From a virus, in IMG/VR virus record IMGVR_UViG_3300032050_000311, positions 1 through 40,501 of that record: a stretch of 40,501 nucleotides of DNA. One strand, 5' to 3'. The notes below the pieces were generated by a model. It was not told the DNA's origin, did no database searches, and saw only the letters and a list, made by a program, of their open reading frames with translations. A program made the position numbers and the translations under genes. Every line of letters starts with the position of its first letter. The first letter of the stretch is position 1. Shown here piece by piece: positions 13,913-21,899 of this stretch.

Positions 13913-14376
13913 CTTTGCTCAACCCATATGTCTTGCTTGGCATCGTACTTGCCCTACTTGGCAGTTTTGGGGCTGGGTATTACAGTGGAGAGCAAGACGA
14001 ATATGAGCGCCAGCAGGTGGAGATCGCCCGTTTAAACGAGCAGGCACGGGAAACAGAACAACGCATGGCAGAGGTTGCCCAGACCTACGCCCAGACCTTG
14101 AAGAAAGCCAACGATGTTGCACGGATTAAAGAAATTAAGCTTCGTACTGATCTTGCCTCTGGCGAGCGCAAGTTGTTCATTCCTGTCAAAGCGCCCGACT
14201 GCCCCGTGTCAGTGTCCGAGCCATCCACCGCTGCCAGTGGAGATACAGAAACAAGAGCCGAGCTTGACGGACGAGTTGCTCAAGCTCTTGTCGATCTCAC
14301 CGCCCGAGGCGACCAAGCCATCCGGCAACTCAACACCTGCATCGACCAGTACAACCAAGTGAGGAGCATGAAATGA
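13909..14376 (+). CDS. Rz: Rz-like inner-membrane spanin
   Basis: 155 residues: an N-terminal transmembrane anchor (VLLGIVLALLGSFGAGYYSG), a long periplasmic coiled coil (EYERQQVEIARLNEQARETE onward) and a C-terminal part with RAELDGRVAQALVDLTARGD then AIRQLNTCIDQYN, which is the ending typical of Rz-family i-spanins. It would link the inner membrane to an outer-membrane partner and disrupt the outer membrane after peptidoglycan is degraded. Start overlaps the holin-like stop, and its end overlaps the endolysin ATG (ATGA). A nested candidate Rz1 lies in another frame at 14114-14362. Confidence 0.8.
   Translation: MTLLNPYVLLGIVLALLGSFGAGYYSGEQDEYERQQVEIARLNEQARETEQRMAEVAQTYAQTLKKANDVARIKEIKLRTDLASGERKLFIPVKAPDCPVSVSEPSTAASGDTETRAELDGRVAQALVDLTARGDQAIRQLNTCIDQYNQVRSMK
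14114..14362 (+). CDS. Candidate nested Rz1-like outer-membrane lipoprotein (o-spanin)
   Basis: An 82-codon frame lies wholly inside the Rz-like gene in the +1 frame, the same relation as lambda Rz1 within Rz. The product starts MLHGLKKLSFVLILPLASAS and then Cys21: a positive n-region, hydrophobic core and Ala/Ser before cysteine, as in a lipoprotein signal, although the -3 residue is Ser rather than the usual Leu. After Cys21 it is Pro-rich (RPTAPCQCPSHPPLPVE), as in Rz1 proteins. The ribosome site is weak. Position and composition support it; direct proof is lacking. Confidence 0.5.
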   Translation: MLHGLKKLSFVLILPLASASCSFLSKRPTAPCQCPSHPPLPVEIQKQEPSLTDELLKLLSISPPEATKPSGNSTPASTSTTK

Positions 14377-14837
14377 ACCTGACCGCCAATTTCTCCCTGC
14401 ACGAACTGACCAAATCCGAGACAGCCCTGCGCATGGGCTTAGACAACACTCCCGGGCCAGTTGAAACCGAGTACCTCAAAATCTTGGCTGAACGTGTTCT
14501 CCAGCCGATCCGCGATCACTTTCAAAAAGGTGTCAAGGTGAACTCTGGGTATCGCTCTCCTGACTCAAATGCAGCAGTGGGCGGAAGTCGTACCTCAGAC
14601 CATTGCAAGGGCCAAGCAGCCGATATAGAGATTCCCGGCGTACCAAATGCGGAATTGGCGCAGTGGATCATGGATAATCTGGACTATACCCAGTTGATTC
14701 TGGAGTTTTACACCCCCGGCATTCCTGACAGTGGTTGGGTGCATGTAAGTTACAACCCAGACAACTTAAAGAAGCAGGAGTTGACCGCCATGAAAGTCGC
14801 TGGTAAAACGCAATATGTTCCCGGACTTGTAGCTTAA
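14373..14837 (+). CDS. Endolysin, peptidase M15A family (zinc D,D-peptidase)
   Basis: 154 residues matching the length of a single-domain M15A peptidase. The family motif SGYRSPDSNAAVGGS-TSDHCKGQAADI contains zinc ligands His77 and Asp84, and WVHVSY supplies His124. Glu111 in QLILEF is the candidate general base. The enzyme would cleave D,D-peptide bonds or cross-links in peptidoglycan stem peptides and release progeny. It has no signal peptide and therefore depends on the holin. It is the last gene of the lysis cassette and starts on an ATGA overlap with the Rz-like gene. Confidence 0.85.
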   Translation: MNLTANFSLHELTKSETALRMGLDNTPGPVETEYLKILAERVLQPIRDHFQKGVKVNSGYRSPDSNAAVGGSRTSDHCKGQAADIEIPGVPNAELAQWIMDNLDYTQLILEFYTPGIPDSGWVHVSYNPDNLKKQELTAMKVAGKTQYVPGLVA

Positions 14838-14839
14838 TC

Positions 14840-17077
14840 ATGCCACTCCAAAAGCTCGCCTTCCGCCCCGGTGTAAACAGAGAAAACACCTCCTACTCTA
14901 ACGAGGGTGGTTATTACGCCTCCAACAAAATTCGGTTCCGCTCAGGTCAGCCAGAAAAGATTGGCGGGTGGGCAGCCGACACGGGAACAACTGTATCTGC
15001 GTTAAAACCCCCAACGGGTACGCTTTGGGGTGTTGCTAGGGGTATGTGGAACTGGCTTAATTTGACGGGCTACAACCTGTTGGCGATAGGCACAAACCTC
15101 AAGTACTACATCCAGAACGGGCCAAACGGCTTGGTGTACGACGTTACCCCATTGCGCTCTACCACCACCGCAGGCGAAGTCACCTTTGCCGCAACCACTG
15201 GGTTGCCAATCATCACAGTCACGGATATCGCCCACGGTGCGCAGGCAGGGGACTTCGTTACGTTTAGCGGCGCGGTATCTTTGGGTGGCAACATCACTGC
15301 CGCCATCTTGAACGCAGAGTTCCAGATCACCAGCTACGTCAGTTCAAACTCATACACCATCACAGCTTCAGTCAATGCAGCCGCAGGGGACTCGGGCAAC
15401 GGCGGAGCATCAGTGGTTGCCGCATATCAGATTACAACGGGTGTAGATATTTACTCTCTGAATGTGGGCTGGGGCGCAGGTACTTGGGGCGGTATCGTTT
15501 TTGGTACAGCAACAAACCAACTTGACGGCTCAATAAACAACTCTGTCACCACAATCACAGTTGATTCAACAGCAGCGTTTTCAGCAGCCGGAAACATTCT
15601 GATTGACTCAGAGAACATCTCTTACACAAGTAAAAATTCAACGCAATTCTTGGGGTGTACCCGTGGGTTGAGTGGGACGGGTTCAGGCGCAGCCGCCTCC
15701 CACGCCGACAATGCAATAGTGACGCAGTCCACCACATTCACTGGCTGGGGTTCTCCTGCGGCTACAGGGATTGGCATTCAGCTTCGTTTGTGGAGCCAGT
15801 CAAACTTTGGCGAAGACCTGATCTTCAACCCCCGTGGCGGTGCGTTGTACTACTGGGCAAACGCAGCATCTGCCAGCACATTTAACCGAGGCCAATACCT
15901 TGGCCCAAGCACCGCTGTTGTTACAAAGTCCGGGACGATTACCACTGACTCATCTTGCCCAACGGTTGCCAACTTTGTCATGGTGTCGGATGCCTCAAGG
16001 TTTGTTCTTGCGTTTGGTGTAAACGATTACGGCACTACCGTCCAAGACCCCTTGCTGATACGTTGGTCTGACCAAGAAAGTTTTGCCACATGGATTCCGG
16101 CTGTAACAAACCAAGCGGGTAGCTACCGACTGAGTCACGGTTCACAAATTGTGACCGCCATGCAGACCCGCCAAGAGATTTTGGTGTTGACGGATTCAGC
16201 CATTTATTCCATGCAGTACCTTGGCCCACCGTATGTCTGGAGTTTCCAGATCATGGGCGACAACATATCTATTGCTGGGCCAAATGCGATAGCAACCGCT
16301 AACAACATCACCTACTGGATGGGTACAGACAAGTTTTACATGTACTCTGGTCGGGTGCAGACCTTGCCGTCTACCTTGCGGGAATACGTGTTTAACGACA
16401 TCAACCTTGAGCAAGCGTTTCAGTTCTGTGCGGGAACAAACGAGGGCTACAGTGAAGTATGGTGGCAGTATTGTTCTGCCAACTCATCCGTGGTTAACCG
16501 CTATGTGATCTACAACCACTTGGAAAACACTTGGTATTACGGCGACTGGGACAACTACCAGAATCTAAACCAAGGCCGCACAGCATGGTTGGATAGTTCC
16601 CTTCGCTCATTCCCAATGGCAACCACATACGGCGTGGCAGGTGGTAACTCAAACGCACAGCTTCTGTACCATGAGAGCGGAGTGGATGACGGCACAGTGA
16701 ACCCGTCCGTGCCAATTGTGGCGCAGGTGACTTCTTCTGATTTTGATATTGGGGATGGACACAACTTTGGGTTTGTCTGGAGATTGATCCCTGACTTGAC
16801 GTTTGACGGATCGAATGTGAACCAGCCGACCGCCATGTTCACGGTACTGCCTCGCGCCAACTCAGGTGCGCCGTATGGCAACTCAAACAACCCTGATGTG
16901 GTCAGTACGCAGAACTACCAGAACACCAGAACCTATGCCATCCAAGAGTTCACCCAACAGGTGTATGTGCGGATTCGTGGTCGTCAGATGGCGTTTAAGG
17001 TAAGTTCAGACGAGCTTGGTGTTCAGTGGCAGTTGGGTGTGCCTCGGATTGACATCAGACCAGACGGCAGGCGCTGA
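14840..17077 (+). CDS. Tail nozzle-like/stabilisation structural protein with shared beta module
   Basis: 745 residues. The opening LAFRPGVNRENTSYSNEGGYYASNKIRFRSGQPEKIGGW is a recognisable start of podovirus tail-hub proteins, comparable in role to P22 gp10 and T7 gp12, which close the tail. The interior is almost wholly beta, with propeller-like repeats (IYSMQYLGPPYVWSFQ, ITYWMGTDKFYMYSGR, YVIYNHLENTWYYGDW). Residues about 226-297 carry the same module (LDGSINNSVTTITVDS ... GCTRG ... ASHADNAIV) as the connector at 340-1266. The C-terminus ends QWQLGVPRIDIRPDGRR. Exact subunit assignment is uncertain. Confidence 0.65.
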   Translation: MPLQKLAFRPGVNRENTSYSNEGGYYASNKIRFRSGQPEKIGGWAADTGTTVSALKPPTGTLWGVARGMWNWLNLTGYNLLAIGTNLKYYIQNGPNGLVYDVTPLRSTTTAGEVTFAATTGLPIITVTDIAHGAQAGDFVTFSGAVSLGGNITAAILNAEFQITSYVSSNSYTITASVNAAAGDSGNGGASVVAAYQITTGVDIYSLNVGWGAGTWGGIVFGTATNQLDGSINNSVTTITVDSTAAFSAAGNILIDSENISYTSKNSTQFLGCTRGLSGTGSGAAASHADNAIVTQSTTFTGWGSPAATGIGIQLRLWSQSNFGEDLIFNPRGGALYYWANAASASTFNRGQYLGPSTAVVTKSGTITTDSSCPTVANFVMVSDASRFVLAFGVNDYGTTVQDPLLIRWSDQESFATWIPAVTNQAGSYRLSHGSQIVTAMQTRQEILVLTDSAIYSMQYLGPPYVWSFQIMGDNISIAGPNAIATANNITYWMGTDKFYMYSGRVQTLPSTLREYVFNDINLEQAFQFCAGTNEGYSEVWWQYCSANSSVVNRYVIYNHLENTWYYGDWDNYQNLNQGRTAWLDSSLRSFPMATTYGVAGGNSNAQLLYHESGVDDGTVNPSVPIVAQVTSSDFDIGDGHNFGFVWRLIPDLTFDGSNVNQPTAMFTVLPRANSGAPYGNSNNPDVVSTQNYQNTRTYAIQEFTQQVYVRIRGRQMAFKVSSDELGVQWQLGVPRIDIRPDGRR

Positions 17078-17721
17078 TGGCAACCATCATCAACCGATAT
17101 CGCCCAGTCGTCCAGCCACGACTGCCAGCGGCTCCGAACGAGTACAACGCCGAGTTTATTGAGCAGTACTCAAACATCCTGCGCCTGTATTTCAACCAGC
17201 TTGACAACCTGACCGGGGCGCTTTTGGGTGAGTCCGGCGGGCGGTTTATTCGCTTCCCGTACGGGGCATTCTCCAGCGACCAAGATCAGGCAACCACGGC
17301 AAACACAGCCACGCTGATGACACTCAACACCACGGATTTTGCCAATGAGGTGTCGATTGCTACATCCAAGATTACAGTAGCCAATTCAGGTATATACAAC
17401 CTTCAGTTTAGTGCGCAGTTCCAGAACACAGCCGTGCAACTGCACGATGTTTATATTTGGCTGAAACAGAATAACGTAGACATCACAGGCTCAACCGGAT
17501 TTGTCTCAATCCCCAACAGCCACGGTGGTACACCCGGTCACTCAATCATTGGCTGGAATTATTTCTTGGAAATGGATGCAAATGACTATGTAGAAATTTA
17601 CTGGTCGCCAACCGATGCCGCTGTAACCATCCAGCATTTAAACGCTTCTGGTACGCCAACCAAGCCGTCTACCCAGTCTGTGGTAGCCACACTTTCGTTT
17701 GTCTCGGCACTCTCAACATGA
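17077..17721 (+). CDS. Jelly-roll virion protein (C1q/TNF-like fold predicted)
   Basis: 214 residues, ATG overlapping the upstream stop (TGATG). N-terminal helix region YNAEFIEQYSNILRLYFNQLDN, then a beta sandwich with VANSGIYNLQFSAQFQN, DVYIWLKQNNVDITGSTGFVSI and NSHGGTPGHSIIGWNYFLEM, DYVEIYWSP. This sequence type is widespread in environmental phages and resembles C1q/TNF-like trimeric jelly rolls. It may cap the tail or form a short appendage. Placement between the nozzle-like protein and internal proteins is typical of this phage layout. Confidence 0.65.
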   Translation: MATIINRYRPVVQPRLPAAPNEYNAEFIEQYSNILRLYFNQLDNLTGALLGESGGRFIRFPYGAFSSDQDQATTANTATLMTLNTTDFANEVSIATSKITVANSGIYNLQFSAQFQNTAVQLHDVYIWLKQNNVDITGSTGFVSIPNSHGGTPGHSIIGWNYFLEMDANDYVEIYWSPTDAAVTIQHLNASGTPTKPSTQSVVATLSFVSALST

Positions 17722-17755
17722 TACGATCAACCACCCCTGTTTACACGAGGCTAAT

Positions 17756-19012
17756 ATGAGTCTACAGCAAGCTGCAAAACATCTTGAAAGGCATGGACGC
17801 AACGGCGACGACATGCTCGTTCACATGTCCAAAGGGGAAGTAAAAAGCCTGAACGACATCGCTATGGCGCATGGCGGGCAGTTAACCATTAATCCGCAGA
17901 CTGGCCTGCCTGAAGCTGGTTTTCTAAAAAGCCTACTCCCAATGATTGCTGGCGCAGGATTGATGGCAGTCTCTGGCGGAGCAATTAACCCGCTGACCGC
18001 AGGATTGTTGATAGGCGGCGGAACAACGGTAGCAACTGGAGACATCAAGAAGGGCTTGATGGCTGGCTTGGGCGCTTATGGTGGCGCTGGTATTGGCAGT
18101 GCATTGGCAACTTCTGGTGGTGCGGCAGCAGGGACAGCGGGGACAGCAGCGGCGGCAACTCCAGCAGCGCCTGTTGTGCCAACAGGTAATTTTATGGGCG
18201 GCATGGGTTACGTCCCACAACCTGCGACTGTACCGGTTGATGCTCTTACCAACGCTCCATTGAGTGCCACTCCTAACTTGGCAACTACGCAAGCAAACGT
18301 GCTTAAATCGCCAGCACTTACCGGTCAACAAGTAGCACCTCTTAATCCAAATATTGCCCAACCAGCGCAATTTTCTATGGATGCAGCGAAAACATCTGGC
18401 AACCAAATGATTGAGGGCGCTAAAACGCTTACTTCGCCGGAAGGTCGCACGGCTTTTATGAAAAATCTTGGGAACGTGGAATACACATACGGCCCCAAAA
18501 CCACACTGGCTGCTGCCGCCGCGCCTGCTCTTGCTTACGCAATGGAGCCGAAAAAACAAGAAGAAACAAAGACTGATTCTGACCCCGGTCAGCAATACAC
18601 ATACGCTGCAAACCCAGCTAACCCATTCCCAGAACCTGATCCGTATGGGCGCGAGCGTCGATACTTTAGCCCAGCATACACGCCAAGGGCGGCGGCTGGC
18701 GGCATGATGGCTTCCGGCGGCATCTCTCATCTTGGCGATTACTCAGACGGCGGTCGGTTGCTGCGTGGCCCGGGCGATGGTGTATCTGATTCCATCCCTG
18801 CGGTCATTGGAAAGAAGCAACCTGCGCGTTTAGCCGACGGCGAGTTTGTCGTACCTGCACGTATCGTGTCCGAGTTGGGCAACGGCTCGACTGAGGCTGG
18901 CGCACGTAAGCTGTACGCCATGATGGACAGGATTCAGAAAGCTCGCGGCAAGACTGTGGGCAAGGGCAAGGTCGCCAAGAACAGCCGCTCCGAGAAGTAT
19001 CTACCGGCATGA
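17756..19012 (+). CDS. Internal virion/ejection-associated protein
   Basis: 418 residues from ATG 17756, preferred over an upstream ATG at 17699 because of a GAGG site and a family-like start (MSLQQAAKHLERHGRNGDDM). It has MLVHMSKGEVKSLNDIAMAHGG, LTINPQTGLPEAGFL, then a Gly/Ala-rich hydrophobic segment (about 55-140) that could enter or cross a membrane, a long Pro/Ala linker, and a C-terminal part with LADGEFVVPARIVSELGNGSTEAGARKLY. The latter phrase recurs in podovirus internal proteins. The last residues (SRSEKYLPA) echo the DUF5872-like protein. Probably packed in the capsid and ejected with DNA (inference). Confidence 0.6.
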   Translation: MSLQQAAKHLERHGRNGDDMLVHMSKGEVKSLNDIAMAHGGQLTINPQTGLPEAGFLKSLLPMIAGAGLMAVSGGAINPLTAGLLIGGGTTVATGDIKKGLMAGLGAYGGAGIGSALATSGGAAAGTAGTAAAATPAAPVVPTGNFMGGMGYVPQPATVPVDALTNAPLSATPNLATTQANVLKSPALTGQQVAPLNPNIAQPAQFSMDAAKTSGNQMIEGAKTLTSPEGRTAFMKNLGNVEYTYGPKTTLAAAAAPALAYAMEPKKQEETKTDSDPGQQYTYAANPANPFPEPDPYGRERRYFSPAYTPRAAAGGMMASGGISHLGDYSDGGRLLRGPGDGVSDSIPAVIGKKQPARLADGEFVVPARIVSELGNGSTEAGARKLYAMMDRIQKARGKTVGKGKVAKNSRSEKYLPA

Positions 19013-19437
19013 TGGTGTCTTTGATACCACCGGGCATGGTGGCTCAAACGATACCGGGGTTGCTCCCTCTTTTAACAAAATCCCAAGAATGGACAAGAGG
19101 CAGGGCAACGGTAGACGACATCTTACGGTTTGTTTTTAATGGTCAGATGCAGTTGTGGATTGGGCATGAAGAAGGCAAAATCTACGGTCATGTGATTACG
19201 GAAGTAAAAGATTACCCACGGCGCAGAATGCTGGTTGTTCAGTACTGCGCAATGGAGCCAAGCCATATGCAGTATATGGATGATGAAATATTCGACCTGC
19301 TCAACAGGTTTGCTAGAGATGCTGGTTGTTCCGGCATTGAGTTCGTTGGTCGTCCCGGCTGGCGTAAACAGGCTGATAAGTATGGGTTTGAGGTGCAGAG
19401 TGTAGTGTACCAAAAATTCTTTAAGGAAGAAACATGA
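19009..19437 (+). CDS. GNAT-like acyltransferase-fold phage protein
   Basis: 142 residues starting on an ATGA overlap. The pattern fits a small GNAT-fold domain: FNGQMQLWIGHEEGKIYGHVITEV (strands 2-4), MLVVQYCAMEP, a helix EIFDLLNRFARDAGCSGIEFVGRPGW, and a final KYGFEVQSVVYQKFF strand. Similar proteins sit beside internal virion proteins in many podoviruses. The acetyl-CoA pyrophosphate loop (Q/RxxGxG/A) is not evident, so it may be a structural use of the fold rather than an active enzyme. Coupled to the next gene through an ATGA overlap. Confidence 0.6.
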   Translation: MMVSLIPPGMVAQTIPGLLPLLTKSQEWTRGRATVDDILRFVFNGQMQLWIGHEEGKIYGHVITEVKDYPRRRMLVVQYCAMEPSHMQYMDDEIFDLLNRFARDAGCSGIEFVGRPGWRKQADKYGFEVQSVVYQKFFKEET

Positions 19438-21896
19438 GTCGCAATTATCAACGTCAATTGGCTTTATTGGATACGCCCGCTGGCGATCTACGTGCGTTTA
19501 AAAAAGAAGGCGGAAAAATAAGGCTGTACGACATGGGTGGCTCTCCAAGCACGCCCGAGAAAACCACACAAGTTGTTGAACTGCCTGACTGGGCCAAAGG
19601 CTATGCCAAAGATACGCTGGCAAAAGGCGCGGCGCTTACCGATATAAGTAAAAACCCATACCAACAGTACGGTGGTGAGCGGATTGCTGGGTTTCAGCCT
19701 TTGCAACAAAGAACATTTGAGACAGCAGAACAGATGCAGCCATCCCAACAAGTAGGGCTTGGTTCTAGCATTGCTGGCATGGCGGGTCTTGGTGCGCTCG
19801 GTACAAATTACCAAGGTGGTAGATTTTATGGCGGTCAATTTAACGAACAAGCCGCTCAAGATTACATGGATCCATACGCTAAAAATGTGGTGGATTACCA
19901 GAAAGCTCAGGCTTTACGGGATTTTCAAATCGCTCAACCGATGCGTCAAGCCCAAGCAGTAAAACAAGGTGCGTTTGGTGGCAGCAGGTCGGCAATCATA
20001 GATGCTGAAGCACAGCGTTCTTTAAATTCTCAGCTTCAAGGCATTGAGGCTACAGGTCGGCAAGCTGCGTTTCAAAACGCCCAGCAGCAATTTGAACGTG
20101 ATCAGGCTCGGCGTTTACAAGCTCAAGGCATGGGTGAGCAGTCACGCCAGTACGGCGCTGGTTTGGGTATGCAGGGTCTCCAAACTGGATTGCAAGCCGC
20201 AGGTCAGTTAGGTCAACTTGGTCAAACCGAGTATGGTCAAAGAATGGGTATCACTCAGTTGCAAAGTCAATTGGGCGCACAGCAACAGCAGCAAGCCCAG
20301 CGTCCGCTGGACATGGCGTATCAGGATTTCCTAAACCAACAGAACTATCCGTATAAACAGTTGGGCTTCATGTCCGACATGATCCGTGGCTTGCCGTTGG
20401 GTCAACAATCAACTCAGTCGGTTTACGCAGCCCCGCCCAACTTGATGGGCCAGCTTGGTGGTATCGGTATGGGCGCTTACGGTTTAAGCAAAATGGGGAT
20501 GTTTGATTCCCCCACTCCGGGTAAAGCAGGCGGCGGTTTAGCTGGGTACGCTGACGGAGGAGAGGTAACAAGTCAAGGCAACAAAGACGCTATCGTTGAT
20601 GACATGTATAGCATTGAAGGTTTGCAGATAGCCAAAGAAGCTGCTTTGAACCGTCGTGACATGGACACCGTAGCAGCGATTGATGAACGCATTGCTCAAT
20701 TGAATGCAATACAAGCGCAGTCAGCTTCTATAAATTACGGACTGGGTTCAGCGTTTGACCAAATTCCACAAGAGCGCCAAGAAGAAATGATGGCTGGCGG
20801 CGGTATCGTTGCGTTTGCTGATGGGGACATGGTTTCTGACCCAATGGGAACTGGAGCAAGCGAAATATACGATGCGCCAGTCAACCCAAACTCATTAAGT
20901 TTTCTTCAGCGTATTACAAACGAACCCGCATGGAAAGCAAAAGCAACTACTGAAAAACCTAAAACAGCAGCAAGCGCTTCTGCTGTTGATGCATCAAATA
21001 AAACTGATGCAATGAGAAATGCGTCTCGTGCCGCTCAAGTAAAAACAAATGACAAAAAAGTTGCGCCTGCGCCAAAACAGAAAAAACTTAGCCCTGCCCT
21101 AGATAAAGCCGTCACAAAGATGGCTGAAGAGCAGGGTGTGCCCAAAGAAGACTTTATGGCCATGTACGATAAAGTGCGGGAAAAGTTACAAAATGAAAGC
21201 AAAGAAGACCTCAAGGGGTTGCAAGAACTAATAGACAAACAATCAGGCAAGTCAAAAGAAATCAAAGAGAAAGCCTTGGGTAAAGCCTTGGCTGAGTTTG
21301 GTTTTAATATGGCTGCTCAGGCTTCCAAGACTGGTAGAGAAAGTAAAGGTCAAGGTATCGCTGGTCTACTTGGGAGCGCTTCAGCAGCTGCACCTACGTT
21401 GGCTGCATCTTTTGCTGAGAGCGAAAAACTTGCTGCTGCCGCAGATGCTAACGACATGAAGCTGCAAATGGAGATGCGTAAATTTAACATCGCCACACGT
21501 AAGAATGACTCTGCAACTGCAATGAGCGCCGCACAAAACATGCGTATTTTGCAGCAACAACAAGAGACTATCAAACAGGCACAACGACAGCTTGATGAAA
21601 CCATTCGCGCAAATCAAGCCAGAGAAAACTTACAAAGGCAGCAAATTGCTGCTAGGTCTGGCACTGCTGGTCTGCGTGGTATGCAATACGTAGCAAGAAG
21701 TAGAGCTGAAGCTATGAAGTTGGCGCAAAAAGAAGTTGATTCAAAGATCAGAGGCGGTATGGGAACGGTGAAACCAGAAGACTATGACCGTATGCTAAAC
21801 CAAGCCATGAAAAAATATTTACCAATCACAACTGGGTTTGGTATGACTGGGATATCCTCTTCAAAAGACGATGACGACATAATTGATCTGGATTAA
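19434..21896 (+). CDS. Large internal virion protein, Gln-rich
   Basis: 820 residues. The first 350 residues are Gln/Ala-rich and helical (AAQDYMDPYAKNVVDYQKAQ; AVKQGAFGGSRSAII; long QLG/QQQ runs). Two short motifs of the type GGGLAGYADGGE and GGGIVAFADGD follow, which are repeated marks of internal proteins in environmental podoviruses. The C-terminal third is strongly charged and coiled-coil-like (KLSPALDKAVTKMAEEQGV; MRILQQQQETIKQAQRQLDE). It is likely an ejection protein that helps DNA cross the envelope, similar in place to T7 gp14/gp15. Assignment is by position and style. Confidence 0.65.
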   Translation: MSRNYQRQLALLDTPAGDLRAFKKEGGKIRLYDMGGSPSTPEKTTQVVELPDWAKGYAKDTLAKGAALTDISKNPYQQYGGERIAGFQPLQQRTFETAEQMQPSQQVGLGSSIAGMAGLGALGTNYQGGRFYGGQFNEQAAQDYMDPYAKNVVDYQKAQALRDFQIAQPMRQAQAVKQGAFGGSRSAIIDAEAQRSLNSQLQGIEATGRQAAFQNAQQQFERDQARRLQAQGMGEQSRQYGAGLGMQGLQTGLQAAGQLGQLGQTEYGQRMGITQLQSQLGAQQQQQAQRPLDMAYQDFLNQQNYPYKQLGFMSDMIRGLPLGQQSTQSVYAAPPNLMGQLGGIGMGAYGLSKMGMFDSPTPGKAGGGLAGYADGGEVTSQGNKDAIVDDMYSIEGLQIAKEAALNRRDMDTVAAIDERIAQLNAIQAQSASINYGLGSAFDQIPQERQEEMMAGGGIVAFADGDMVSDPMGTGASEIYDAPVNPNSLSFLQRITNEPAWKAKATTEKPKTAASASAVDASNKTDAMRNASRAAQVKTNDKKVAPAPKQKKLSPALDKAVTKMAEEQGVPKEDFMAMYDKVREKLQNESKEDLKGLQELIDKQSGKSKEIKEKALGKALAEFGFNMAAQASKTGRESKGQGIAGLLGSASAAAPTLAASFAESEKLAAAADANDMKLQMEMRKFNIATRKNDSATAMSAAQNMRILQQQQETIKQAQRQLDETIRANQARENLQRQQIAARSGTAGLRGMQYVARSRAEAMKLAQKEVDSKIRGGMGTVKPEDYDRMLNQAMKKYLPITTGFGMTGISSSKDDDDIIDLD

Positions 21897-21899
21897 AAC

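Noticed and set aside
17933-18730. 265-residue open frame on the - strand
   Set aside because: Antisense to the internal virion protein; Cys/Arg-rich low-plausibility product and no start signal.
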